Positions 29,101-35,934 of a DNA stretch of 64,000 bases are shown here, one piece after another. Origin of the DNA: Branchiostoma floridae (Eukaryota; Chordata; Leptocardii; Amphioxiformes; Branchiostomatidae); assembly GCF_000003815.2 (NCBI RefSeq), contig NC_049996.1, forward strand, positions 4,599,482-4,663,481, given 5' to 3'. Both the position numbers and the translations under genes were made by a program. Every line of letters starts with the position of its first letter. The first letter of the stretch is position 1. Under the pieces are notes generated by a model, which worked only from the letters and a program-made list of their open reading frames with translations, was not told where the DNA came from and made no database searches.

Positions 29101-31626
29101 CTTACCCGGTACTATAGCTTTGGTTAGGGACATCCTCTGTTGGAGGTCCCGTGTTAGAAGAGAGCCACACCTCAAGCAAGGTTAAGATCCCACCACCCTT
29201 ACCTTAGAAGAGCAGGGGTCCTTCCCGATGTGGCTGGATCAAACCCTACAGTCTAGAATCTGGGTTGACATCTGGAAAGGTGTTTCCTAATCCTTTCACT
29301 AATGTGTACATCTCAGACATGTACACAACTCTGGCTTGTACNNNNNNNNNNNNNNNNNNNNNNNNNNNNNNNNNNNNNNNNNNNNNNNNNNNNNNNNNNN
29401 NNNNNNNNNNNNNNNNNNNNNNNNNNNNNNNNNNNNNNNNNGGAGAGGAAAAGATATCGAACCTGCAACACCATGGTACGTTATCTTAAAGTTTACTATA
29501 TCATAAGATACAGTTCAGAATTGTTTTGTCTTCACATAATCTCACTGTAATACTAGTAAATGAGCTGACAGGCTCACTTTTGAAATACATTTTTTGTACT
29601 TTTCCCTTGTTTTGCACTGCTTTTTTCCCTGTTAATCTACTCTGCGATCATCGTCATCATCTGCAATCATACAAGTCTGATAAATGTTCATAATTAGTTC
29701 TGCAGCATTCTACGTAACTTCTTAAAAAGTCTGAGAGCTTAGGTAGAAGACAAGGCAAGTAGAAGACAAATTTGCAGGGATGAAATGTAAAATGCAAAAA
29801 CTGAGCAAAACTCAAATACACACCCTTAACCTTTATGATCTTAGAATCATCCTCACCTCATCAACATATCAATTCAGAGTTTTTATTCAAAAGCTGGTAA
29901 ATCACGATGTTTGCCCAATCACTAAAGAAAGACAGTGGATGTACTCTGAAACATCCGTTTGTTTCCAAATTTAACATCCAGTTGCTTGAGAGTTTAACTA
30001 TCATTTTGCAAAGTTCTAACTTCATGTATTGTCAAATGGTACGACTCTAGTTTCCAGAGTTCGAACCACCTGTTTCTGCTGTCACCCGTCGAACCTGTCA
30101 CCTGTCATACCTCCTAATCGCTTTACTTCCTAGATTTAGTCTACAAGTCTCCCGCCCGTCAGCTCCTTCCGCAAAAACAACTCAGCTGTTTTAGTGCTGA
30201 GTCACTGTGACTCGGAGAGATGCACTCATCTTAGAGGGTCTGCATGGGGGATCCTGACAACGTTTAATGCAGAATTTAGGAGAACACCCATGTATAATTA
30301 TGCTGAAATCAAGGAAGGTGACTACACAAAATTTGGTCACTTTGCTACAAATCACCAGGGAACTTTCATCAAATTGAAAGCTCCTAGAAATCACAGGAAA
30401 TCGAATTATGCTACCTACGCCTTGTGGAAAAGAGCATGCAGACCCTCATCTTAGCAGACTGTCTGTAGAATTCATCAGTCAGATATGGCTCTCTCTGTTC
30501 GAGAGAAACTTCATTTCAATGTTAACCAAAATGTTTTACATTTAACAAATGAACTGTACTGTACTGAGGACTTTACATTTCAAAGAGTGGAGCCAAAGTC
30601 TTTTAAATGACGTGTTAAACTTTATAGTCTGTAAGTAACAAGTAGAAAAGTTACGGCTAACTACACGGTCTTTAAACTTGAAAATGACTTCCAGACTCCG
30701 GCTTGTTTTTCCATCCGCACGTTGGGATGACTTCCTTGCCAAGTGGGTGGGAGGGCCGCCCTTGTTATGGGATGTTTTTTCTGCCCCGAGTTTTGTTTAT
30801 TTTTCTTTGATGCTTCGAACAAGATACATGAGAAATGTTGAAGTTCGTCCAAGGTCCACACATGAGGTTGTTAACACTTGGTCTTACTCTTGGTTTGTTT
30901 TCGTTTTACAAGAAGGTAAAGGAAGGAATTTGACCTTGAAATAGCTTTGAGGAAAATAAATCTTAAAATTTCAACTTTGATTATTATGTTTTGATTTTGT
31001 AACATCATGTTAGGATCAATCATAGCGATGGAGTCATACCAGTCATTGTTTATTTGTTTATTCGTTTTGTTTACTTTACTGTGAATTCCAGGATTGTCCC
31101 CTGAATTCCCGAGACTTCCGAGAAGTGCAGTGTGCTGAACACAACGACCTTCCTTTCCGCGGGAAGAGCTACGAGTGGAAACCATATACTGAAGGTAACC
31201 TTGAACTTTGACCTTCAGATGCGAATTCTCCTGGTCGTAACAATCGTGGTTCTGCCGCGAAGGCAACTTCAAGTCTGTTGTATGGTTAAATGATTTGTGA
31301 CCTTGAATTTACATGTTATGATTTGACCTTGATCCAAGGTGTTGACCCCTGTGCCCTGACCTGTGACCTTGGATTTAATGATTTGACCCTGTCCCCATGT
31401 GTTGACCCCTGTGCCCTGACCTGTGACCTTGATTTGACCCTGACCCCATGTGTTGATCCCTGTGTCCTTACCTGTGATTTTTTTATTCAACGACCTTGGC
31501 CTCAGGTATTGACCCTTTTGCTCTTACTATTATGTTTTAATGATTTGACCTTGACCCCAGGTGTTGACACCTGTGCCCTGACCTGCCTGGCCGTCGGTTA
31601 TACTTCTACACGGAGCGGAGAGCGAA
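14814..31626 (+). CDS. ADAMTS6/10-like: ADAMTS metalloprotease, ADAMTS6/10 type (13 exons visible, both ends missing)
   Basis: A secreted zinc protease of extracellular matrix. Thirteen exons totalling about 1540 nt join in frame with matching phases. Domain order: prodomain end with cysteine-switch CGV, furin site RRHRR, reprolysin domain with HEMGHNFGMQHD and Met-turn IMA, disintegrin-like domain, first TSP1 repeat, and start of the Cys-rich domain. Strings such as [27 protein letters not shown]-like [21 protein letters not shown] and DFREVQC point to the vertebrate ADAMTS6/ADAMTS10 pair. ADAMTS7/12 and 16/18 fit less well. Signal peptide and first prodomain exons were not found upstream. 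The Cys-rich remainder, spacer, further TSP1 repeats and PLAC domain should follow but are lost at the gap at 31627. A one-base deletion lies just before that gap. Confidence 0.95.
15270..15426. mobile_element. Foldback MITE in intron a
   Basis: Inverted arms ATGTCAAAGGTAAAGGCCCC (15287 on) and its complement ending at 15406 enclose about 55 bp. Weaker pairing (GGAATTCTAG) extends the arms to about 15272 and 15426. Confidence 0.85.
15651..15784. mobile_element. Palindromic MITE in intron a
   Basis: A 134-bp near-perfect hairpin: AATACAACACGGTGTATTCC at the left and its diverged complement ending TGTGTTGTATT at the right. The GC-rich arms CCAGCCCTCCCGCGGGTCGG and CCGACCTGCGGGAGGGCTGG pair around a short centre. 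Confidence 0.92.
16310..16880. repeat. Diverged tandem repeat, ~155-170 bp unit
   Basis: About four units. The core AACAATTTTCCTCC...TTGTCAG...TTACCACAAA recurs near 16365, 16538, 16681 and 16852, and GACGTGAATGACGTCAATGA recurs between them. Confidence 0.8.
17092..17124. repeat. (TA)n microsatellite
   Basis: An uninterrupted TA dinucleotide run of about 16 units within intron a. Confidence 0.98.
17154..17395 (-). repeat. Dispersed repeat shared with 30225-30475
   Basis: On the minus strand this matches the plus strand of 30225-30475: both have CTTAGAGGGTCTGCATGGGGG-like starts, then ATCAAGGAAGG and a TTTGATC/TTTGGTC core. Both contain a short open stretch with IKEGxYxKF. Element class is unknown. 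Confidence 0.7.
18215..18650. mobile_element. TIR element, MITE family M1 copy 1
   Basis: Terminal inverted repeats of about 37 bp (GGGCCACACCAATTTAATTT... and its complement) are flanked by TA on both sides. A second copy at 46736-47179 is about 90% identical by eye. No coding capacity. It lies in ADAMTS intron a. Confidence 0.92.
18924..19189 (+). CDS. ADAMTS6/10-like: ADAMTS exon b: furin site and start of catalytic domain
   Basis: 266 nt, acceptor CTATTCAG, donor GTAAGT, phase 1 to 0. A His/Ser/Pro-rich prodomain tail precedes [10 protein letters not shown], a furin cleavage site, followed by [15 protein letters not shown] and LLTIMNI. In-frame TAA and TGA at 18887-18892 exclude an earlier acceptor at 18809. 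Confidence 0.93.
19310..19640. repeat. Word-repeat element (ATGAATT/TATGAAT family)
   Basis: An intronic AT-rich stretch dense in ATGAATT, TTATGAA and GAATTTC variants in both orientations. It resembles the CACAT-word region at 60770-61400 in organisation but has a different core word. Confidence 0.55.
19825..19908 (+). CDS. ADAMTS6/10-like: ADAMTS exon c: catalytic domain
   Basis: 84 nt, acceptor GAGGTCAG, donor GTCTGT, phase 0 to 0. It encodes 28 residues including [12 protein letters not shown] and [10 protein letters not shown], a highly conserved segment of the reprolysin fold in this family. Confidence 0.95.
20285..20457. mobile_element. hAT-like MITE with target-site duplication
   Basis: Terminal inverted repeats CAAGGAGGTTAAAGAA and TTCTTTAACCTCCTTG are flanked by a 7-8 bp direct repeat, GTTGCGT at 20278-20284 and 20458-20464. 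The TSD length and the CA...TG ends suggest hAT; no transposase is present. Confidence 0.88.
20470..20665. repeat. Degenerate GATTGTGTGC repeats
   Basis: Short tandem variants of GATTGTGTGC(T/A)GATT run immediately before the exon d acceptor. Confidence 0.85.
20681..20814 (+). CDS. ADAMTS6/10-like: ADAMTS exon d: catalytic domain
   Basis: 134 nt, acceptor TTCCCCACAG, donor GTAGGT, phase 0 to 2. It encodes [20 protein letters not shown] and, near its end, [10 protein letters not shown], matching the family segment before the LDIC motif. Confidence 0.96.
20965..21205 (-). pseudogene. LINE RT C-terminal fragment in ADAMTS intron d
   Basis: On the minus strand a frame contains [39 protein letters not shown] and [10 protein letters not shown]. 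This is the typical C-terminal stretch of CR1/jockey-group LINE RTs (recognised from memory). It is truncated on both sides and ends only about 20 bp before exon e, so it crowds the branch-point region. Confidence 0.75.
21227..21270 (+). CDS. ADAMTS6/10-like: ADAMTS exon e: catalytic domain micro-exon
   Basis: 44 nt, acceptor TTCTCCCTCAG, donor GTGAGT, phase 2 to 1. It encodes [15 protein letters not shown] when joined. Confidence 0.93.
21564..21669 (+). CDS. ADAMTS6/10-like: ADAMTS exon f: zinc-binding helix
   Basis: 106 nt, acceptor CCGCAG, donor GTAAGC, phase 1 to 2. It encodes [30 protein letters not shown]. The first two zinc-ligand His and the catalytic Glu are here; the motif is completed across the intron by exon g. 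Confidence 0.97.
21725..21970. repeat. Degenerate AAGCATCTTGAGATCTT repeats
   Basis: About ten loose copies of a ~20-25 bp word (CATCTTGAGATCTTTT and variants) in intron f. Confidence 0.7.
22600..22715. repeat. Dispersed repeat end (CGAAACGTTGG family)
   Basis: CTGATGATGGTGCCTGACAG, then CACCGAAACGTTGGAAG, then ACCTTACTATATGAGTATTT and CCAACCTGAT. The last part recurs at 45328-45358. It probably belongs to the GATGA...CGAAACGT class of repeats also seen near 50985. Confidence 0.55.
22737..22880 (+). CDS. ADAMTS6/10-like: ADAMTS exon g: third zinc ligand, Met-turn, end of catalytic domain
   Basis: 144 nt, acceptor TTCTCCAG, donor GTAAGT, phase 2 to 2. It completes HEMGHNFGMQHDG (third His ligand) and adds ARIMAAQLT (Met-turn), [16 protein letters not shown]. 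Its last 19 bases and the donor are the founding unit of the 30-bp tandem array that fills the start of the next intron. Confidence 0.97.
22861..23800. repeat. 30-bp minisatellite of exon end plus splice donor, 31 units
   Basis: The unit is [T/G/C/A]ACATCACCAACTTC + TTAGAGTAAGTCTTA. The first unit is the genuine exon g/intron junction. Thirty further units follow in perfect 30-bp register. About 29 keep CTTAGA|GTAAGT; exceptions include GCAAGT near 23541 and CTTACA near 23505. Most variation is at one base per unit. In the exon frame every unit carries TAA right after the donor position. Confidence 0.98.
24278..24419 (+). CDS. ADAMTS6/10-like: ADAMTS exon h: catalytic/disintegrin-like boundary
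   Basis: 142 nt, acceptor CATATCCTCAG, donor GTGGGT, phase 2 to 0. It encodes [13 protein letters not shown], then [20 protein letters not shown]. The first codon is completed by the GA of exon g, giving Asp. Confidence 0.95.
24986..25105 (+). CDS. ADAMTS6/10-like: ADAMTS exon i: disintegrin-like domain
   Basis: 120 nt, acceptor GTACCCAG, donor GTAAGG, phase 0 to 0. It encodes [15 protein letters not shown] and [12 protein letters not shown] with four Cys. A tandem copy lies 41 bp downstream. Confidence 0.95.
25147..25269 (+). pseudogene. Tandem duplicate of ADAMTS exon i (probable pseudo-exon)
   Basis: A 164-bp tandem duplication has produced a second copy of exon i, from LELWCISKQ through [10 protein letters not shown] to QETNRG with the same GTAAGG donor. 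It is open over 41 codons behind a weak G-rich AG acceptor at 25145-25146. Two of the four Cys are lost: TCRE is replaced by EELE, and QCAT has become QFVT. The intervening intron would be only 41 bp, shorter than normally spliced, and read-through hits TAG. I favour a non-functional copy; an alternative exon is not excluded. Confidence 0.85.
25375..25440. repeat. (GT)n microsatellite
   Basis: GT dinucleotide run with TGCATACATGC interruptions in intron i. Confidence 0.95.
26265..27005. repeat. (ATTC)n array and ~115-bp units containing it
   Basis: 26265-26600 is an ATTC tetranucleotide array. From 26690 to 27005 larger units repeat three times: CTCCCAGGCTATCCTGAC(C/T)TGGATG, then TCATTCATTTATTT, then a short ATTC stretch, then CAAAAACCAACAAAC. 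Confidence 0.92.
27500..27800. repeat. Dispersed repeat plus (CACACAGA)n
   Basis: 27510-27660 belongs to the family also seen at 54545-55235 and, inverted, at 63520-63990 (GCAGTACC, CCAAAATTGACCTTGACC, AATCCATCCAGAGGTT). It is followed by a CACACAGA simple repeat to about 27790. Confidence 0.75.
27963..28480. repeat. 87-bp satellite, ~6 copies
   Basis: GTTCTAGTTGAGTGAGGAAT starts near 28054, 28141, 28228 and 28315, an exact 87-bp period. Central copies are nearly identical and edge copies diverged. 87 is a multiple of 3, so a minus-strand frame stays open over 29-residue repeats; not considered a gene. Confidence 0.95.
28710..28855 (+). CDS. ADAMTS6/10-like: ADAMTS exon j: disintegrin-like end and first TSP1 repeat
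   Basis: 146 nt, acceptor TTGTTGTTGTGCAG, donor GTGAGT, phase 0 to 2. It encodes [20 protein letters not shown], then the TSP1 motif [18 protein letters not shown] and ERHC. An in-frame ATG at 28662 precedes the acceptor. Confidence 0.96.
28957..29205. mobile_element. Foldback element in intron j
   Basis: AAGGTAAGTGTGGTGAGATC at 28957 pairs imperfectly with GATCCCACCACCCTTACCTT ending at 29205. The internal sequence has no coding capacity. Confidence 0.7.
29342..29441. other. Assembly gap (100 N)
   Basis: A run of exactly 100 N, a conventional placeholder. It hides the 5' part of ADAMTS exon k. Confidence 1.
29442..29475 (+). CDS. ADAMTS6/10-like: ADAMTS exon k (3' part): end of first TSP1 repeat
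   Basis: Immediately after the gap, 34 nt encode [12 protein letters not shown] in frame to a GTACGT donor (phase 0). This matches the end of the first TSP1 repeat in ADAMTS6/10. The acceptor and the first part of the exon lie in the gap. Confidence 0.88.
30225..30475 (+). repeat. Dispersed repeat shared with 17154-17395
   Basis: Inverted relative to the other copy. Both contain an open stretch encoding IKEGxYxKF and both end in a TGCAGACCCTC-type sequence. It lies in ADAMTS intron k. Confidence 0.7.
31092..31194 (+). CDS. ADAMTS6/10-like: ADAMTS exon l: Cys-rich domain start
   Basis: 103 nt, acceptor GAATTCCAG, donor GTAACC, phase 0 to 1. It encodes [33 protein letters not shown]. Confidence 0.95.
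31310..31560. repeat. ~55-60 bp tandem repeat of the exon m acceptor region
   Basis: CCA(A)GGTGTTGACCCCTGTGC-like copies occur near 31336, 31396, 31448 and 31503, leading to the real acceptor at 31558-31560. Each copy carries the exon's first ~25 bases (GTGTTGAC.CCTGTGCCCTGACCTG). Most copies have lost the AG. Confidence 0.85.
31561..31626 (+). CDS. ADAMTS6/10-like: ADAMTS exon m (5' part): Cys-rich domain, frameshifted
   Basis: Acceptor GACCCCAG; it encodes [14 protein letters not shown]. After GGTTAT the family frame requires one extra base: the following bases read FYTERRA only in the shifted frame, where ADAMTS6/10 has NFYTER. The break lies about 40 bp before the N run, so a base-calling error at a contig edge is as likely as a real mutation. 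Confidence 0.88.
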
Positions 31627-31726
31627 NNNNNNNNNNNNNNNNNNNNNNNNNNNNNNNNNNNNNNNNNNNNNNNNNNNNNNNNNNNNNNNNNNNNNNNNNN
31701 NNNNNNNNNNNNNNNNNNNNNNNNNN
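31627..31726. other. Assembly gap (100 N)
   Basis: 100 N. The 3' half of ADAMTS and the 5' exons of the CYP2 gene, if present, can only lie here or be misplaced. Confidence 1.
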
Positions 31727-31915
31727 ACAGTCACCTTTATACAGTTACCTTTCAAACAGTCACCTTTTAAACAGTCACCGTGTTTATACAGTCACTCTTT
31801 CATACAGCCACCCTTCATACAGTCACCCTTCATACACTCAACTTTCATACACTCATCTTTCATACACTCATCTTTCATACACCCACCTTTCATACATTCA
31901 CCTTTCATGCAATTA
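31727..31915. repeat. Short tandem repeat, 10-20 bp units
   Basis: TTTCATACACTCATC / CAGTCACC(TTT) variants run from the edge of the gap. A repeat of this kind may have caused the assembly break. Confidence 0.9.
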
Positions 31916-32010
31916 TATTTGACGGCTTTTCTAAATACCACTTTTTTTGTACACAGCCGAATGTTTTACCTTCCTGACGTTTTGATGACTGTATGTCACC
32001 TCCCTTATAT

Positions 32011-32175
32011 CCCCCTCACATTAGGCGAAAATCAATCGGACGACGAGTCTGCGAGCTCTAAATTACGAGGAGGCATGACCCTGACGGGAAGGGGGGAACT
32101 CTGCTATTTCTTCCTCGGCAGCAGGGTCATGCCTACTCGTGATTTGGAGATCGATTTTCGCCTAATGTGACGGGG
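32011..32175. mobile_element. Hairpin MITE, 165 bp
   Basis: TIRs CCCCCTCACATTAGGCGAAA and its complement end at 32175, flanked by TAT on each side. The interior is also palindromic: AGGAGGCATGACCCTG pairs with CAGGGTCATGCCTACT. The whole unit folds into one long hairpin. Confidence 0.92.
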
Positions 32176-32363
32176 TATCATGACAATACTGGGAGATTTA
32201 TTTGCACTGCTGCTCACAGATGCGGCTCCCAACAACACGTACCTAGTTATGTATTTAAAAGTCTCTTATTTATTGACTTACCAACTTGATGGAATCAATT
32301 CATGGTATTTCTATTATAAATAAATTTATTGTTCTCCATTCACTGCAAAAATTTCCATTCCAG

Positions 32364-32542
32364 GACGCCGTGTGTGCCCCGGAGAGCAGCTCGGCAAGAT
32401 GGAGCTGTTTCTGCTGTTCTCCAGCCTGCTGCAGCACTTCACCTTCAAGCTGCCAGAGGGCGCCCCGCCTTTGTCTACTGAAGGGACATTAGCGATCACA
32501 CTCATGCCACACGCGTTTGAACTTTGTGCTATTCCTCGATAA
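32364..32542 (+). CDS. CYP2-like: Cytochrome P450 (CYP2-type) terminal exon, orphan
   Basis: 179 nt after a TTCCATTCCAG acceptor, phase 1, ending in TAA 32540-32542. It starts at the heme-thiolate loop: GRRVCPGEQLGKMELFLLF, where Cys is the heme ligand, then LPEGAPP and FELCAIPR. The intron just before the G-R-R-V-C motif and the exon length fit the last exon of vertebrate-type CYP2 genes, membrane monooxygenases of the endoplasmic reticulum. None of the other eight or so exons is visible upstream; the neighbouring plus-strand sequence is ADAMTS and the gap. Confidence 0.93.
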
Positions 32543-34365
32543 GTCGTAACTACTAGTAATGGCGTGATTGTATGATTATATGCTACAGGTAAACCAAGGG
32601 TAAGTTGTACTATAATATAGCAACCACGACAATACTTAGCCCATTAGAAATATTGTCATTAAAAACTGAAGTATTTGAAAATAATATCGTACCCTCTGTA
32701 ATACAATGTCCAGTCCAGAAATACTCCCACTGAAAACATGGTCATTTGAAGAAAACAAATCCAAAATTGAAGTTAGCAACTAGAAAGGCCGGTATTTGCT
32801 TAGTAGCAAATTCAGCTATTTTCACTCCGCTCTCCCTCTTTATGCAAACATCATTTACCATATATGGTGAGACGCTCAGAGGCGGCGAAGACGAAAACTA
32901 CGTACGTATTGCACATTGAAATTGCCTGCGACATTACACATACGAAGTAATCACTTGTGTTGTTTGCTGTATGGTGTGTAGTTACCAGGACTAGCCCTTT
33001 GTGGTATCCTTAGGTTAGTTCGGCAGCCCTAGCTGCATCTTTTAAATATGCAAGAAAAATGAAATCAGATCGCTTTTAGTGTGTAATATTTCTGTAATAC
33101 CACCTGTTCCTGATATGTCAAATTCTAATCCCGATTGTAGCTCAGCCACTTATACGTGTTACACGTTCGATTTAGACAATAGCGGATTACGAACTATTTT
33201 ATCATCAAGCAAATTAATTGCTACCTAAAGTAGCTTGAACTATTTTCAGGCACTTCTTGAACAACGCAAAGTAGACCACACAGCAGCGGTCTCTTGCGAT
33301 ACTGCTCCAATGTGCACTATCATAATCACCTGTATAGAGATGTAATTGTTACAATTAGAGTTGCGCGCTGGCATAAGTCAAGGAATACGTGTTGGTACCA
33401 AACACCAAGCTTAACTCATTTTTAAATTTTAATTGTCTAGCATTAAGTTACATAGCTACATATATCTACTAGAAATCAGATTACGGCATTTCCGAAAATA
33501 AATCCATCGGGTTGGTAGGTCATAGGATTGTAGTTTTTTTTTTTTTTTACACTACCAGTTTATATTACCTAATGACGAGAAACGAGAAGCTGAACTTCAG
33601 TTAGAAGCTCTAAAGAAGATGTCGGATAGGCATCCAAACGTCAGTAGGTAATATTAAAGGGTTGTGTCGAAGAAAGGTGTACTGTCCTATCGATATCACG
33701 GCATTATGACTGTTTTGACACTTCATTTCCTAATGAGTCACTACGCTAGTTTATGTATGTATCGAGCAACACAACGAGACCACTCAGTTGCGCCCTCCAG
33801 CGATATACTTGTAAAAAGGTTTGCGTACACTTTGCATATAGATCGCTAGAGGACGCTGCAGTGCTGTCTGAAAAAAATATATTGATAACATATTAGGGAC
33901 ACCTTTCATTTTTCTTCCTTTGTTTAGCCAATCCTTTCTTGGCTAGCTTGTTCGCTCCTTAATTTATTGATACTTTAATTGCAATTACAATAACACTAAT
34001 GTTTCCAGTAAGTGCACTTTATTACGTATTGCTTATACATTAGATATTGGATGTATTTAAAATTGCTATTTCTATAACGCTTACATTTAATACCATTTAA
34101 TGTTTAAACAAATTGACCATACAATACATAGGGGAAAAGAGACAATTTTAATCTACTGATGTATATTTTAAACATGTTATTCGAAATTTTGAATCCAGGT
34201 CGATATGAATTTAATGAGTTTTACACAAATTTAGACACAAATTTGTAATGATATGAACCACAAAGATTCTCATCACGCAATGATATTTTACAATCGAAAC
34301 TATGGATCGTGCATATATCAAACGACAAGCTTTGGAGAAATTAATCAATTGATATGTCAGTAAGA
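32543..34365. other. Intergenic, AT-rich, no gene seen
   Basis: Presumed CYP2 3' UTR then intergenic DNA. It contains a poly-T run (33536-33549), a short repeat ending near 33660 (CATCCAAACGTCAGTAGG) and the palindromic repeat at 33755-33880. Confidence 0.5.
33755..33880. repeat. Dispersed repeat with CTCF-like cores
   Basis: AACGAGACCACTCAGTTGCG, CCCTCCAGCGATAT and GATCGCTAGAGGACGCTGCA. The complement is found at 41410-41540, and a half-site (GCAGCGACCTCTTGCGATCC) at 43208-43245 and near 33285. Confidence 0.65.
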
Positions 34366-34369
34366 ATCA

Positions 34370-34662
34370 GTGTTGTAGCCAGCCTGATTTTTTTAAGTAC
34401 CCTGGATTTTGAATTTGGAAATCATGTTGACCGCTGAAAGGGCGAAGATTCTAAGGGGGTCTGGGAGCACGTTCTCCAGGGAAAATTTTGACGACTATAC
34501 CCTCTAAAATGCTATATCCTGCATTTCGAAGCGGAAATTTTGCCTCTAGACTCTGCTCGATTTTTGTCCACCATAGAGGACGAAATGGGCAAAAGTTTTG
34601 TCCTTCCCCAGCAGCAAAATTCTGTCAAAGGACAGAAGGACAGACGCTGGCTAGAACCCTTG
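34370..34662. mobile_element. TIR element
   Basis: GTGTTGTAGCCAGCCTG at the left pairs imperfectly with CGCTGGCTAGAACCC at the right. The interior has no complete gene. Confidence 0.6.
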
Positions 34663-34711
34663 TAAGATCAATAAAAAATCATCGTTAATCTCTTTGTTAA
34701 TGATTTTTAAG

Positions 34712-35078
34712 GTTGCTTCTGCTCGGAGACCTTACAAAGAAGGAGGTGGCGAGTGACGATGGAGAGACTGGCCTGGCCAGCGGGAAGCGAGTCCGTCCTG
34801 AGCGAGCCATTAACGCCGCCCCTTTAGCTGTCTACGCCATGGCGGAGGTGGACGGAATAAATCCAGTTGTCTACGGCAAACTGCTCCGCACCATGGAGAC
34901 GATCAACTCTAAAATGTTGAATCTGACTCGCACCTTGGAGGAGCAGACCAAGGCGAAGGGCGAGCACGGGGTGTCAGATTACACTCTGCTGACCAAGGTC
35001 CTGGACAGGCTGTGTCTGGTTCTGTACATCATCAGTGTGGGCGTGTCCGTGTCAATGACCCTCTATCTGGGCAAGTAA
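34712..35078 (+). CDS. Cys-loop ligand-gated ion channel, terminal exon (orphan)
   Basis: 367 nt, acceptor GATTTTTAAG, phase 2, TAA at 35076-35078. The N-terminal part is a hydrophilic loop (KRVRPERAINAAPLAVYAM), a TM3-TM4 cytoplasmic loop with a charged amphipathic segment before the membrane. The end LDRLCLVLYIISVGVSVSM is transmembrane helix 4 of a nicotinic-receptor-like subunit, with a short LYLGK tail. TM4 begins with the conserved D-R before the hydrophobic core. Extracellular domain and TM1-TM3 exons are not found upstream. An alternative family is possible but the TM4 pattern fits well. Confidence 0.8.
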
Positions 35079-35621
35079 AAATTGTTACGTGGGGCTAACA
35101 CCCAAACAAAGTATATGAGAAAAAAGTGTCATGTAAATGATTCACGTTTCCTGTCGGCTCACAAATTGGACGGATGTGCCTAATCCCTATCGGCCTTTCC
35201 CATTGGTCCCCTGTTCTACCTCCGCCCATATCCCTCATTCGTCGTTGCTCACTTTTCGTGACGGTGCGCACGTCTAGCCTATTCCCGTGTTTGTCCAGTT
35301 TGTGAATAGACAGGAAACTAAGTTCTCTTCGGAGTTTACGAAGAAGAGAACCTCTTTGAAAATATGAGGTTCCGTTTCAAAAAGGGGTTTCCTTTCTTTG
35401 CGTACCTGTGGTCAGCCACTGATGTTCAAAAGTCCATTTCCATATCTTAGTCAGATTATTACTTAGTTTACACATTTATCTATAACTATAATTTAAACAC
35501 AAATATGTAATTTGTGCTGGGTAGCATTTAAATGACATTGTAATCTGCATAAACAATATGACTGCCCAACTTTATTATTGGTGAATGATAGCCATTCTAT
35601 CCCTGTGTAAGTTTGTCATCA

Positions 35622-35627
35622 AATAAA
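35622..35627 (+). terminator. Polyadenylation signal AATAAA
   Basis: AATAAA about 545 bp after the Cys-loop stop codon, followed by GT-rich sequence; likely its 3' end. Confidence 0.6.
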
Positions 35628-35934
35628 GCTGTACATCATCATGCATACAATACCTCAATGTAGACTTGAAGTTATGTTTACCATTAATGATAATATATAA
35701 ACAAGATATGATGAAATTTTTACAATAAACTCTACTGAAGATAAGAGCTTAAACATATTGAATACAAAATATCCGGAGATATTCAGGAGAGATATGCCTG
35801 TATTGTTTTCGTTGCCGTCCCGTCCATGGGCGCCGCCATATTGTCTCAAGGGAGTGTTTTGTATCGTCCGAAGGGAATGTTGCATGATGGGCAGTAGTGT
35901 CGTCATTTTGACGTGTTAATGATGATGTGGAATG

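Noticed and set aside
29265-29550. Open frames crossing the N run
   Set aside because: Continuity through unknown bases is not evidence; only the 34 nt after the gap match ADAMTS.
35820-35900. Promoter at GCCGCCATATTG (YY1-like) near 35834
   Set aside because: A single motif with no downstream first exon recognised; insufficient to call a promoter.
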